This document shows, piece by piece, positions 50,366 through 59,643 of a stretch of DNA of 64,000 bases. The notes beneath the pieces are model-generated. The model saw only the letters and a program-made list of their open reading frames with translations. It did no database searches and was not told the origin of the DNA. Origin of the DNA: Streptomyces sp. CBMA152 (lineage in GTDB: Bacteria; Actinomycetota; Actinomycetes; Streptomycetales; Streptomycetaceae); NCBI RefSeq assembly GCF_014596475.1, contig NZ_MECJ01000017.1, forward strand, positions 124,001 through 188,000, written 5' to 3'. A program made the translations under genes and the position numbers. Positions within the stretch are counted from its first letter, which is position 1. Each line of letters starts with the position of its first letter.

Positions 50366-52228
50366 ATGCAGATTCGCGATCTTCCTTATACGGATCCAGG
50401 CGAACCGGACGTCCGCTCGGGTCCCCGGTTCCTGCTCTGGCTGGGCCGCAATCAGCTCGCAGGGCAGCTCAAGTCGACGGCCTGGGGGCTGCTGCACCAG
50501 TGCGGCATCGCCGGGCTGCCGCTCGGCGTGGGCGTGGCCGTACAGGCCGTGATCGACCGTTCCGGGGCGCGTCTCGCGCTCGCGGGCGGCCTGATCGCGC
50601 TGCTCGCGGCGGCGATCGCCATCGGCGACACGATGCTGCACCGCACGGCCGTCACCAACTGGATCACGGCCGCCGCCCGCGTCCAGCAGCTGCTCGCCCG
50701 CAAGACCGCCGAGCTCGGTTCGGTGCTCACGCACCGGGTCGCCGCAGGCGAGGTCGTCGCGGTCTCCACGGGTGACGTGGAGAAGATCGGCTGGTTCGTG
50801 GAGGCGCTGTCCCGGTTCGCGGCGGCCGCCACCACGCTGGTGATCGTCTGCGTCGCGCTCGTCTTCTACCAGCCGGCGCTCGGCGTGGTGGTCGCGATCG
50901 GCGTACCGGTGCTGGCCCTGGCCGTACTGCCGCTGCTGCCGCACGCCACCAAGCGGGCGGACATCCAGCGCGAAAAGGCGGGCCGGGCCACCGAGTTGGC
51001 CTCGGACACCGTGGCCGGACTGCGGGTACTGCGCGGCATCGGCGGCGAGGAGCTGTTCCTCGGCCGCTACCGCGAGGCCTCCCAGGAGGTCCGCAAGGCC
51101 GCCGTGCGCAGCGCCCGCATGTGGTCGCTGATCTCCGCGCTGCAGGTGCTGCTGCCGGGAATCCTGCTGATCACGGTCGTCTGCTACGGGGCGGTGCTCG
51201 CCCGCGACGGCCGGATCGCGGTCGGCGAACTGGTCACCGTCTACAGCGCGGTGACGCTGATGCTCTTCCCGCTGAGCCACTTCGAGGAGATCGCCATGGC
51301 GTACTCCTTCTCGCGGCCCTCCGCCAAGCGCGCCGCGCGCGTACTGGCGCTCCAGCGGGTCGCGCAGCCGTCCGGGACGGGCACGGGGGTGTCGTCCGGG
51401 GCGGGTGCGCAAGCGGCGGAGGGGTCGTCCGGGACGACTACGGGGGTGTCGTCCCGGACTACCGCGATCCCCTCCGGGGATCTGTACGACCCGGCGACCG
51501 GGCTGCTCGCGCCGAAGGGCCGGTTCACGGCCGTCGTGTGCGGCGACCCGGACGCGGCCGGACGGCTCGCCGACCACCTGGGCGGCCATGCCGCCGAGGC
51601 GGGCGGGAAGCCGTCCGCGCTGCTCGGCGGGGTCGCGCTCGACGAGCTGCCGCTCGACGGGGCGCGTACCGCGGTCCTGGTGCAGGACAAGGACCCGGTG
51701 CTGCTCTCGGGCACGCTCCACGAGCTGCTCGACGTGCCGTCGTCCGGGCAGGTCACGGCCGCCGAGGCGCTGACGGCGGCGCAGTGCGCGGACGTCCTGG
51801 ACGCGCTGGCGCAGGCGTCGGTGGACACCGACGGCGACCCGATGCGGACCCGGATCACCGAGCGCGGCCGGTCACTCTCCGGCGGACAGCGCCAACGCCT
51901 CGCCCTGGCACGCTCGTTGGTGACCGACCCGGAGGTGCTGGTCCTGGACGAGCCGACCTCGGCGGTCGACTCGCACACCGAGGCGCGGGTCGCGGCGGGC
52001 GTCAAGCGTCTTCGGACCGGCCGTACGACGGTCGTGTTCTCATCGTCGCCGCTCCTGCTGGACCTGGCCGAGCGCGTGGTGTTCGTGCACGACGGCGAGG
52101 TGGCGTCGGTGGGGGTGCACCGCGAACTGCTGCACACCGACGACCGCTACCGGGCGGTGGTCACCCGAGAGACGGACGAGTCGGCGCAGGCCGAGAAGAC
52201 ACTGGAGAAGTGGGAGGAGACGGCATGA
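50366..52228 (+). CDS. ABC half-transporter A, degenerate Walker A and switch
   Basis: A 620-residue fused permease/ATPase. Six membrane helices lie in about residues 45-320. In the ATPase the Walker A lysine loop is lost (CGDPDAAGRLADHLGG near 392-405 instead of GxxGxGKS/T), and the switch His is lost (VVFSSSPLLLDLAE). Yet the signature LSGGQRQRLALA (about 504) and Walker B VLVLDEPTS (about 525) are perfect. The linker at about 336-371 is low complexity and contains a 27-base repeat. The partner gene overlaps by ATGA. With subunit B it should form one consensus ATP site. Confidence 0.88.
   Translation: MQIRDLPYTDPGEPDVRSGPRFLLWLGRNQLAGQLKSTAWGLLHQCGIAGLPLGVGVAVQAVIDRSGARLALAGGLIALLAAAIAIGDTMLHRTAVTNWITAAARVQQLLARKTAELGSVLTHRVAAGEVVAVSTGDVEKIGWFVEALSRFAAAATTLVIVCVALVFYQPALGVVVAIGVPVLALAVLPLLPHATKRADIQREKAGRATELASDTVAGLRVLRGIGGEELFLGRYREASQEVRKAAVRSARMWSLISALQVLLPGILLITVVCYGAVLARDGRIAVGELVTVYSAVTLMLFPLSHFEEIAMAYSFSRPSAKRAARVLALQRVAQPSGTGTGVSSGAGAQAAEGSSGTTTGVSSRTTAIPSGDLYDPATGLLAPKGRFTAVVCGDPDAAGRLADHLGGHAAEAGGKPSALLGGVALDELPLDGARTAVLVQDKDPVLLSGTLHELLDVPSSGQVTAAEALTAAQCADVLDALAQASVDTDGDPMRTRITERGRSLSGGQRQRLALARSLVTDPEVLVLDEPTSAVDSHTEARVAAGVKRLRTGRTTVVFSSSPLLLDLAERVVFVHDGEVASVGVHRELLHTDDRYRAVVTRETDESAQAEKTLEKWEETA
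51371..51454 (+). repeat. Two 27-bp direct repeats within ABC subunit A linker
   Basis: 51371-51397 and 51428-51454 differ at only a few bases (both read TCCGGGACG..ACGGGGGTGTCGTCC). They are 57 bases apart, an in-frame period of 19 codons, and encode two SSGT..GVSS-type linker pieces between membrane and ATPase domains. Confidence 0.8.
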
Positions 52229-54006
52229 TCGGCGTGGCGGCACCCTCATACGACCCGGCGGCCCCGGAGTCGGCCACCACCCTGCCCGTCGGCACCCCGG
52301 CGACGGTGCGCGCGTACGTACGTGAGCTGATGCGGCGTCACCGCAAGGCGTTCGCACTGCTCGTCGGGGTCAACGCGGTCGCCGTGATCGCCTCGATGGT
52401 GGGCCCGTATCTGCTCGGCTCGATCGTCGAGGACCTGTCGCACGACGTACAGGAGCTCCATCTGGAGCGCACGGCCGCCCTGTTCGCGGGCGCGCTGCTC
52501 GTGCAGACCGTGTTCACCCGGATGGTGCGGCTGCGCGGGAGCATGCTCGGCGAGGAGATGCTGGCCGATCTGCGCGAGGACTTCCTGGTGCGCTCGGTCG
52601 GGCTGCCGCCGGGCGTCCTGGAGCGCGCGGGCACCGGCGACCTGCTGTCGCGGATCACCACCGACATCGACCGGCTGGCGGAGGCGATGCGGGAAGCCGT
52701 ACCGCAGCTGGCCATCGGGGTGGTGTGGACGCTGCTGCTGATCGGCGCGCTCGGGGTCACCGCGCCGCCGCTGGCCCTCGCGGTGCTGGTCGCGGCTCCC
52801 CTTCTTGTGGTCGGGTGCCGCTGGTACTTCAAGCGGGCGCCCTCGGCGTACCGCTCGGAGGCGGCCGGTTACGCGGCGGTCGCGGCCGTGCTCGCCGAGA
52901 CCGTCGACGCGGGCCGCACCATCGAGGCGCACCGCCTCGGTGCCCACCGGGTCGAGCTGTCGAACCGGCGGATCAAGGAGTGGACGGCCTGGGAGCGGTA
53001 CACGCTGTGGCTACGGTCGGTCTTCTTCCCGGTTATCAACCTCACGCACACCACCATCCTGCTGGCGGTCCTGATGATCGGCGGGTCGTTCGTCCTCAAC
53101 GACTGGATGACGGCGGGGCAGTTGACCACGGGCTCGCTGCTCGCCCTGATGATGGTCGAGCCGGTCGGTCTGATCCTGCGCTGGTACGACGAGTTGCAGG
53201 TGGCCCAGGTCTCGCTGGCCCGGCTCGTCGGCGTCCGCGACATCGAGCCGGACGCGGGCGACGCCGGGGTGCGGCCGGACGGCCGTGACGTCGAGGCCGA
53301 CGACGTGCGGTTCGGCTACCGCGAGGGCGTGGACGTGTTGCACGAGGTGTCGCTCTCGGTGGCGCCCGGCACCCGGCTCGCCCTGGTCGGGCCGTCCGGG
53401 GCGGGCAAGTCCACGCTCGGCCGGCTCCTCGCGGGGATCTACGCCCCGCGCGAGGGCCGGGTCACGCTCGGCGCGGCCGAGCTGTCCCGGATGCCGGCGG
53501 AGCGGGTGCGCGAGCATGTGGCGCTGGTCAACCAGGAACACCATGTGTTCGTGGGCTCGCTGCGGGACAACCTGCTGCTCGCGAGGATCGGCGCCCAGGA
53601 CGCCGAGCTGTGGGCGGCGCTCGGCGCGGTCGACGCCGACGGCTGGGCGCGGGCCCTGGAGAACGGCCTCGCCACCGAGGTCGGCTCCGGCGGGCTCGCC
53701 CTCACCCCGGCCCAGGCCCAGCAGATAGCGCTGGCCCGGCTCGTCCTCGCGGACCCGCACACGCTGGTCCTGGACGAGGCGACCTCGCTGCTCGACCCGC
53801 GTGCCGCCCGCCACCTGGAGCGCTCGCTGGCCCGGGTGCTCGACGGCCGCACGGTCGTGGCGATCGCCCACCGGCTGCACACCGCGCACGACGCGGACGT
53901 TATCGCGGTGGTCGAGAAAGGCCGCATCAGCGAGCTCGGCAGCCATGACGCCCTGGTCGCGGCGGACGGCGCGTACGCGGCGCTGTGGCGCTCCTGGCAC
54001 GGGTGA
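52225..54006 (+). CDS. ABC half-transporter B, degenerate signature motif
   Basis: A 593-residue fused permease/ATPase. Membrane helices occupy about residues 40-300. The ATPase has intact Walker A GPSGAGKST (about 389-397), Walker B TLVLDEATS and switch His in AIAHRLHT, but the signature LSGGQ is replaced by LTPAQAQQIAL (about 493-503). This complements subunit A, which keeps the signature but lacks Walker A and switch His. The start ATG overlaps the stop of subunit A. The heterodimer may export a peptide, lipid or drug; no substrate gene is adjacent. Confidence 0.88.
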   Translation: MIGVAAPSYDPAAPESATTLPVGTPATVRAYVRELMRRHRKAFALLVGVNAVAVIASMVGPYLLGSIVEDLSHDVQELHLERTAALFAGALLVQTVFTRMVRLRGSMLGEEMLADLREDFLVRSVGLPPGVLERAGTGDLLSRITTDIDRLAEAMREAVPQLAIGVVWTLLLIGALGVTAPPLALAVLVAAPLLVVGCRWYFKRAPSAYRSEAAGYAAVAAVLAETVDAGRTIEAHRLGAHRVELSNRRIKEWTAWERYTLWLRSVFFPVINLTHTTILLAVLMIGGSFVLNDWMTAGQLTTGSLLALMMVEPVGLILRWYDELQVAQVSLARLVGVRDIEPDAGDAGVRPDGRDVEADDVRFGYREGVDVLHEVSLSVAPGTRLALVGPSGAGKSTLGRLLAGIYAPREGRVTLGAAELSRMPAERVREHVALVNQEHHVFVGSLRDNLLLARIGAQDAELWAALGAVDADGWARALENGLATEVGSGGLALTPAQAQQIALARLVLADPHTLVLDEATSLLDPRAARHLERSLARVLDGRTVVAIAHRLHTAHDADVIAVVEKGRISELGSHDALVAADGAYAALWRSWHG

Positions 54007-54010
54007 CGGC

Positions 54011-54580
54011 ATGGCACGCAGAAGCAAGCGGCGTCCGCATGTCGACGCCTTCGTCGAGTTCGGCCGCACCGGCCGCCTCGGCGCGCTGCACGGCGGGGCC
54101 TGGCTGACGGAGGTCGCCGCCGTGCACGGCACGCCGTGGACCGGCGGGCGGGTGTACGACAAGCGGCGGTGGCCGCACTGGTTCGGCTACGGGGACGTGT
54201 CGCTGTGCGTGTGCGGCTGCCGCCGGATCGAGATGATCAGCATTCCGACCTGGCACCGCAAGTGCCTGGTCCCCGGGGACCGGCCGGACCGGCTGCGCCG
54301 GGTGCCGCCGCTCACGTACGGGATGATCGTGCCCGCGCTGGACACGGCGGGCGTCGAGTGGCACCTGGACGAGTATCCGGGCCTGCCGCAGCGCACGGTG
54401 GTGACCGAGCCGGTCGACGGCCGCGTCGAGTTCGTCTTCACCACCGAGGAGTACTGCTACGAGAGCGACCGGGAGATCCCGCTGCGCACCCCGGTGCTCA
54501 ACAAGATCGTGGCCGCCGCGGCGCCGCACGAGTGCCCGCCGATCCCGCCGGGCACCCCGGACGACGGCTGGGGGTCGTGA
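54011..54580 (+). CDS. Conserved hypothetical protein, 189 aa
   Basis: A 189-residue soluble protein with no recognised domain. The central part LHGGAWLTEVAAVHGTPWTG, RWPHWFGYGDVSLCVCGCRR and ISIPTWHRK is well ordered, with Cys residues in CVCGC and a later EEYCYESDREIPLRTPVLNK. The start ATG lies four bases after the ABC gene stop, so it likely belongs to that operon. A general likeness to immunity-type proteins (SMI1/KNR4-like) is possible but not shown. Confidence 0.65.
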   Translation: MARRSKRRPHVDAFVEFGRTGRLGALHGGAWLTEVAAVHGTPWTGGRVYDKRRWPHWFGYGDVSLCVCGCRRIEMISIPTWHRKCLVPGDRPDRLRRVPPLTYGMIVPALDTAGVEWHLDEYPGLPQRTVVTEPVDGRVEFVFTTEEYCYESDREIPLRTPVLNKIVAAAAPHECPPIPPGTPDDGWGS

Positions 54581-54592
54581 CCGGGACCGGCG

Positions 54593-55384
54593 CTAGATGA
54601 CGTCCAGGGCTCCGGCCGCGCCGATGCCGCCGAGCACCATGAACACCGGCATCAGCACCTTCAGCTCCACCCAGCTCCCGGCCCGGAAGCGCATCGCCTT
54701 CGGCGGGCCCAGCGGGTACCAGCGCTTGCGGCCGAGCGGGATCGGCCACAGGATCGGGCAGCCCGAGACGGTCAGGGCGTCGCCGATGTCATGGACGAGA
54801 GCGCCGAGCACGATCGGCAGGCCGAGCCACAGATACTCCTGGCCGGAGCCGGAGAAGAGCCAGTCCGAGCCGTTGCCCGGCTTGTCCAGGATCCCGGCCA
54901 TGATCCAGGCGCCGGCCGCGCCGAGCAGCCACACCAGGACGTCGCTGGACATCCGGGCGGCCCGCCACAGCAGGCCCTCCACGGCGAGCACCACATGGAC
55001 GAAGAGGATGCCGAGCACCGCCCAGCGGCCGCCGAACATCGCCGCCGCCGAGGCGCCCGCCCCGATCAGGACCGCCCACAGCCAGGTGTGGGTGAGCGTG
55101 CGGTGGCCGCCGTTGCGGCGCGGGTCGCCGGGTCCCCTGGTCGCCTTGTAGACGGCGTGCGAGAGGTCGTCGACAAGGCCGCACAGCGCCCGCGAGACCG
55201 GCCCGAAGGCGCGCGATATGGTCGCGGACTTGTGGTCGAGGTCGGGCGCGAGCGCCGCCCCGGCGCTGATCAGCGCGCCGACGACGAGCACCGGCCAGGG
55301 CATGGCGTGCCCGGCGGCCGCGGTGGCGGCCCCCACCCCCAGCCAGGCTGCCGCTCCTGACAGTGAGTGCGCAGGTCCCATCAT
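54593..55384 (-). CDS. YdjM-like membrane metal-dependent hydrolase
   Basis: A 263-residue membrane protein of the YdjM/LexA-binding family (DUF457). The N-terminal PAHSLSGAAAWLGVG has the conserved His, followed by ALISAGAALAPDLDHKSATI with the metal-binding Asp/His pair, NGGHRTLTHTWLWAVLIGAG with the HRxxTHT motif, and a later ALVHDIGDALTVSGCPILWP. These are the signature positions. Four to five hydrophobic helices are present. The role is unknown. Start is ATG at 55384 or 55381. It is divergent from the helicase gene (123-base gap) and ends 12 bases from the convergent hypothetical gene. Confidence 0.85.
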   Translation of the reverse strand: MMGPAHSLSGAAAWLGVGAATAAAGHAMPWPVLVVGALISAGAALAPDLDHKSATISRAFGPVSRALCGLVDDLSHAVYKATRGPGDPRRNGGHRTLTHTWLWAVLIGAGASAAAMFGGRWAVLGILFVHVVLAVEGLLWRAARMSSDVLVWLLGAAGAWIMAGILDKPGNGSDWLFSGSGQEYLWLGLPIVLGALVHDIGDALTVSGCPILWPIPLGRKRWYPLGPPKAMRFRAGSWVELKVLMPVFMVLGGIGAAGALDVI

Positions 55385-55507
55385 GACCGTGCCCCGCCCC
55401 ATTTCCTGTTGTCCCATGGCCGAGTTGAGAGGGCAGCCTATCGTTCATGATCTTCTTGCCCCTCCACCGGTTCCCGCTTACGCGGTGAAGCCAGGCAAGA
55501 TGGGGGC

Positions 55508-58021
55508 GTGACCCTTATCGATCAGCTGCCGCCGAGTGCCGACCCCGATGCCCTTTTCGAGGCCTTCTCCACCTGGGCCGAGGAGCGGGGTATCTCCCTG
55601 TACCCGGCTCAGGAAGAAGCGCTGATCGAGGTGGTCTCGGGCGCGAACGTGATCCTGTCGACCCCCACCGGATCGGGAAAGAGCCTGGTGGCGGCGGGTG
55701 CGCACTTCGCGGCGCTGGCCCGGGACGAGGTCACGTTCTACACCGCGCCGATCAAGGCGCTGGTCTCGGAGAAGTTCTTCGACCTCTGCAAGCTCTTCGG
55801 CACCGAGAACGTCGGCATGCTGACCGGCGACGCGTCCGTGAACGCGGACGCCCCGGTCATCTGCTGCACCGCCGAGGTCCTCGCCTCCATCGCGCTGCGC
55901 GACGGCAAGCACGCCGACATCGGCCAGGTCGTGATGGACGAGTTCCACTTCTACGCCGAGGCCGACCGCGGCTGGGCCTGGCAGATCCCGATCCTGGAAC
56001 TCCCCCAGGCCCAGTTCGTCCTGATGTCGGCGACCCTCGGCGACGTCGCGATGTTCGAGAAGGACCTGACCCGCCGCACCGGCCGCGAGACCGCGGTGGT
56101 CCGCTCGGCGACCCGACCGGTCCCGCTCTCGTACGAGTACGTCACCACGCCGATCACCGAGACCCTGACCGAGCTCCTGGAGACCCGGCAGTCGCCGGTC
56201 TACATCGTGCACTTCACCCAGGCGCAGGCGGTCGAGCGCGCGCAGTCGCTCATGTCGATCAACATGTGCACGCGCGAGGAGAAGGACGCCATCGCCGACC
56301 TGATCGGCAACTTCCGCTTCACCACCAAGTTCGGCCAGAACCTCTCCCGTTACGTACGCCACGGCATCGGTGTGCACCACGCGGGCATGCTGCCCAAGTA
56401 CCGCCGCCTGGTGGAGAAGCTGGCGCAGGCGGGCCTGTTGAAGGTGATCTGCGGTACGGACACGCTCGGCGTCGGCGTCAACGTGCCCATCCGTACCGTG
56501 CTGTTCACCGCCCTCACCAAGTACGACGGCAACCGCGTGCGCACCCTTCGCGCCCGTGAGTTCCACCAGATCGCGGGCCGGGCCGGGCGGGCCGGGTTCG
56601 ACACCGCCGGGTTCGTGGTCGCCCAGGCGCCCGAGCACGTCATCGAGAACGAGAAGGCGCTCGCCAAGGCGGGCGACGACCCGAAGAAGCGCCGCAAGGT
56701 GGTCCGCAAGAAGGCCCCCGAGGGCTTCGTCGCCTGGTCGGACACCACCTTCGAGAAGCTGATCGCTGCCGATCCCGAGCCGCTGACCTCGCGTTTCCGC
56801 GTCACCAACATCATGCTGCTCTCGGTGATCGCCCGGCCCGGCAACGCCTTCGAGGCGATGCGCCGCCTGCTGGAGGACAACCACGAGCCGCGCAAGGCCC
56901 AGCTGCGGCACATCCGCCGCGCCATCGCCATCTACCGCTCGCTGCTCGACGGCGGTGTGGTGGAGCAGCTGGAGACGCCGGACGCCGAGGGCCGCACCAT
57001 CCGCCTCACCGTCGACCTCCAGCAGGACTTCGCACTCAACCAGCCGCTCTCCACGTTCGCGCTCGCGGCCTTCGACCTGCTCGACCCGGAGTCGCCCTCG
57101 TACGCGCTCGACATGGTCTCGGTCGTCGAGTCGACGCTGGACGACCCGCGCCAGATCCTCGCCGCCATGCAGAACAAGGCGCGCGGCGAGGCCGTCGGGC
57201 AGATGAAGGCGGACGGCGTCGAGTACGAGGAGCGCATGGAGCGGCTCCAGGACATCTCGTACCCCAAGCCGCTGGAAGAGCTGCTGTGGCACGCGTACAA
57301 CGTCTACAAGAAGTCGCACCCGTGGGTCGGCGACCACCCGGTCTCGCCGAAGTCCGTCATCCGTGACATGTACGAACGGGCGCTCACCTTCACGGAGTTC
57401 ACCTCCTGGTACGAGCTGGCGCGCACCGAGGGCATCGTCCTGCGTTACCTCGCGAGCGCGTACAAGGCGCTCGACCACACCATCCCCGACGACCTGAAGA
57501 CCGAGGACCTGGAAGACCTCATCGCCTGGCTCGGCGAGATGGTCCGCCAGGTCGACTCCAGCCTCCTGGACGAGTGGGAGCAGCTGGCCAACCCGGAGAT
57601 CGAGACCGCCGAGCAGGCCCAGGAGAAGGCCGACGAGGTCAAGCCAGTCACCGCGAATGCCCGCGCCTTCCGCGTCCTGGTGCGCAACGCGATGTTCCGC
57701 CGCGTGGAGCTGGCCGCGCTCGACAACGTGGACGCGCTCGGCGAGATGGACGCCGAGTCCGGCTGGGACGCGGACGCCTGGGGCGAGGCGATGGACAAGT
57801 ACTGGGACGAGTACGAGGACCTGGGCACCGGTCCGGACGCGCGCGGCCCGAAGCTGCTCGCCATCGAGGAGGACGCGGCGCACGGTCTGTGGCGCGTCCG
57901 GCAGACCTTCGCCGACCCGAACGGCGACCATGACTGGGGTATCAGCGCGGAGATCGATCTCGCGGCCTCCGACGAGGAGGGCCGCGCGGTGGTCCGCGTC
58001 ACCGACGTAGGCCAGCTCTGA
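55508..58021 (+). CDS. DEAD/DEAH-box helicase with DUF3516 domain
   Basis: An 837-residue superfamily-2 helicase. Motif I TPTGSGKS (about residues 54-61), Ia TAPIKALVSEKF, motif II DEFH in VVMDEFHFYAEADRGWAWQI, motif III MSAT, then the second RecA domain with HHAGMLPKYRRLVEKLAQAG, GTDTLGVGVNVPIRTVLF, and motif VI HQIAGRAGRAG. The C-terminal ~370 residues form DUF3516. The arrangement resembles Ski2/Mtr4-type RNA helicases, suggesting RNA processing; the partner is unknown. The GTG start follows TGGGGGC. TesB follows after 28 bases on the same strand. Confidence 0.93.
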   Translation: MTLIDQLPPSADPDALFEAFSTWAEERGISLYPAQEEALIEVVSGANVILSTPTGSGKSLVAAGAHFAALARDEVTFYTAPIKALVSEKFFDLCKLFGTENVGMLTGDASVNADAPVICCTAEVLASIALRDGKHADIGQVVMDEFHFYAEADRGWAWQIPILELPQAQFVLMSATLGDVAMFEKDLTRRTGRETAVVRSATRPVPLSYEYVTTPITETLTELLETRQSPVYIVHFTQAQAVERAQSLMSINMCTREEKDAIADLIGNFRFTTKFGQNLSRYVRHGIGVHHAGMLPKYRRLVEKLAQAGLLKVICGTDTLGVGVNVPIRTVLFTALTKYDGNRVRTLRAREFHQIAGRAGRAGFDTAGFVVAQAPEHVIENEKALAKAGDDPKKRRKVVRKKAPEGFVAWSDTTFEKLIAADPEPLTSRFRVTNIMLLSVIARPGNAFEAMRRLLEDNHEPRKAQLRHIRRAIAIYRSLLDGGVVEQLETPDAEGRTIRLTVDLQQDFALNQPLSTFALAAFDLLDPESPSYALDMVSVVESTLDDPRQILAAMQNKARGEAVGQMKADGVEYEERMERLQDISYPKPLEELLWHAYNVYKKSHPWVGDHPVSPKSVIRDMYERALTFTEFTSWYELARTEGIVLRYLASAYKALDHTIPDDLKTEDLEDLIAWLGEMVRQVDSSLLDEWEQLANPEIETAEQAQEKADEVKPVTANARAFRVLVRNAMFRRVELAALDNVDALGEMDAESGWDADAWGEAMDKYWDEYEDLGTGPDARGPKLLAIEEDAAHGLWRVRQTFADPNGDHDWGISAEIDLAASDEEGRAVVRVTDVGQL

Positions 58022-58049
58022 CCGTCCGCTTCGAGAGGACCGCGACGCC

Positions 58050-58928
58050 ATGACCAATCCCGCCGAAAGACTCGTCGATCTGCTCGACCTGGAGCAGATC
58101 GAGGTCAACATCTTCCGCGGCCGCAGCCCGCAGGAGTCCCTGCAGCGCGTCTTCGGCGGGCAGGTGGCCGGCCAGGCGCTGGTCGCGGCCGGGCGCACGA
58201 CGGACGGCGAGCGCCCGGTGCACTCGCTGCACGCCTACTTCCTGCGCCCCGGCCACCCCGGCGTCCCCATCGTCTACCAAGTCGAACGGGTGCGGGACGG
58301 CCGGTCGTTCACCACCCGCCGGGTCACGGCGGTCCAGCAGGGCCGCACGATCTTCAATCTGACGGCCTCCTTCCACCAGCCGGAGCCCGGCAGCATCGAG
58401 CACCAGCTGCCGCCGCGTCTGGACTTCCCGGAGCCGGAGTCGCTGCCGACGGTCAGCGACGAGATCCGCGAGCACCTGGGGGCGCTGCCGGAGGCCCTGG
58501 AGCGGATGGCGCGGCGCCAGCCGTTCGACATCCGGTACGTGGACCGGCTGCGCTGGACCCCGGACGAGATCAAGGACGCGGACCCGCGCAGCGCGGTGTG
58601 GATGCGCGCGGTCGGCCCGCTGGGCGACGACCCGCTGGTGCACACCTGCGCGCTGACGTACGCGTCCGACATGACGCTCCTGGACGCGGTACGCATCCCG
58701 GTGGAGCCGCTGTGGGGGCCGCGCGGCTTCGACCTGGCCTCACTGGACCACGCGATGTGGTTCCACCGCCCGTTCCGGGCCGACGAATGGTTCCTGTACG
58801 ACCAGGAGTCCCCCATCGCGACCGGCGGCCGGGGCCTGGCCCGCGGCCGCATCTACGACCGCGAGGGCCGCCTCCTGGTCTCGGTGGTCCAGGAGGGCCT
58901 GTTCCGCCCGCTGTCCACCCAGGTCTGA
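58050..58928 (+). CDS. tesB: Acyl-CoA thioesterase II
   Basis: A 292-residue double-hotdog thioesterase that hydrolyses acyl-CoA to free acid and CoA. The N-terminus DLLDLEQIEVNIFRGRSPQE and VFGGQVAGQALVAAGRT, with SLHAYFLRPGHPGVPIVYQV, are typical TesB blocks. In the second hotdog, ALTYASDMTLLDAVRIP holds the catalytic Asp, with DHAMWFHRPFRADEWFLYD and GLARGRIYDREGRLLVSVVQ. Length is standard. ATG follows GAGAGGA. It is downstream of the helicase and upstream of glutathione peroxidase on the same strand. Confidence 0.93.
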   Translation: MTNPAERLVDLLDLEQIEVNIFRGRSPQESLQRVFGGQVAGQALVAAGRTTDGERPVHSLHAYFLRPGHPGVPIVYQVERVRDGRSFTTRRVTAVQQGRTIFNLTASFHQPEPGSIEHQLPPRLDFPEPESLPTVSDEIREHLGALPEALERMARRQPFDIRYVDRLRWTPDEIKDADPRSAVWMRAVGPLGDDPLVHTCALTYASDMTLLDAVRIPVEPLWGPRGFDLASLDHAMWFHRPFRADEWFLYDQESPIATGGRGLARGRIYDREGRLLVSVVQEGLFRPLSTQV

Positions 58929-58959
58929 TCAACTCACTTACTGCCATGAGGAGTTACGC

Positions 58960-59448
58960 ATGTCCCTGTACGACATCCCGCTGCGCACCCTGACCGGCGA
59001 GCCGACCTCGCTCGCCGCCTACAAGGGCAAGGCGGTGCTGGTCGTGAACGTGGCGTCCAAGTGCGGCCTGACCCCGCAGTACGCCGGTCTGGAGCGCCTG
59101 CAGAAGCAGTACGGCGAGCGCGGCTTCACCGTGCTCGGCGTGCCCTGCAACCAGTTCCTCGGCCAGGAGCCCGGCAGCGCCGAGGAGATCCAGAGCTTCT
59201 GCTCGACGACGTACGGCGTGACGTTCCCGCTCCTGGAGAAGACGGACGTCAACGGCGACGACCGCCACCCGCTGTACGCCCGGCTGACCGAGGTCGCGGA
59301 CGCGGAGGGCGCGGCCGGGGACATCCAGTGGAACTTCGAGAAGTTCCTGATCTCACCGTCCGGCGAGGTCGTCTCCCGCATCCGCCCGGCCACCGAGCCG
59401 GAGGCCCCGGAGCTGGTCGCGGCGATCGAGGCGCTGCTCTCGGCGTAA
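58960..59448 (+). CDS. Glutathione peroxidase-type thiol peroxidase
   Basis: A 162-residue GPx-family protein that reduces peroxides, in bacteria usually with thioredoxin. The peroxidatic Cys is in NVASKCGLTPQYAGL (about residue 35), followed by the family block VLGVPCNQFLGQEPG with the conserved Gln, and IQWNFEKFLISPSG with the active-site Trp/Asn. A second Cys in IQSFCSTTYG is the likely resolving residue. Selenocysteine is replaced by Cys. The ATG follows AGGAG. A hairpin with a TTCG loop lies downstream. Confidence 0.94.
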   Translation: MSLYDIPLRTLTGEPTSLAAYKGKAVLVVNVASKCGLTPQYAGLERLQKQYGERGFTVLGVPCNQFLGQEPGSAEEIQSFCSTTYGVTFPLLEKTDVNGDDRHPLYARLTEVADAEGAAGDIQWNFEKFLISPSGEVVSRIRPATEPEAPELVAAIEALLSA

Positions 59449-59472
59449 GCGCTCCGCTGGAAGTGGGGTCAT

Positions 59473-59544
59473 TCGGCTGCGGACCGTGCGTGGCCGATCG
59501 CGCCCACGCGGCGGAGCCGCACAATGTCACAGCCCCGCGCCCCT
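59473..59544. repeat. Streptomyces intergenic repeat, related copy
   Basis: This segment (CGGCTGCGGACCGTGCGTGG at the left, CACAGCCCCGCGCCCCT at the right) belongs to the same intergenic repeat group as 40496-40530 and 61769-61800, sharing its ends but with a different centre. It lies between the convergent glutathione peroxidase and acyl-CoA dehydrogenase genes. Confidence 0.55.
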
Positions 59545-59604
59545 CAGTAGGTGCGCCGGACCGCATCGGACTCCCACAAGTCCGCTGGGATCGGGCCGCA
59601 CGAC

Positions 59605-59633
59605 GGCCGGCGCGGGCTTCGGCCCCGCCGGCC
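59605..59633. terminator. GC-rich hairpin with TTCG loop
   Basis: GGCCGGCGCGGGC (59605-59617) pairs with GCCCCGCCGGCC (59622-59633) around a TTCG tetraloop, with one bulge. It sits between the convergent glutathione peroxidase and acyl-CoA dehydrogenase genes and can terminate both. Confidence 0.7.
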
Positions 59634-59643
59634 CAGTGCCGAT

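Noticed and set aside
55478..58198. Minus-strand open frame opposite the DUF3516 helicase
   Set aside because: Antisense shadow; the plus strand has all helicase motifs.
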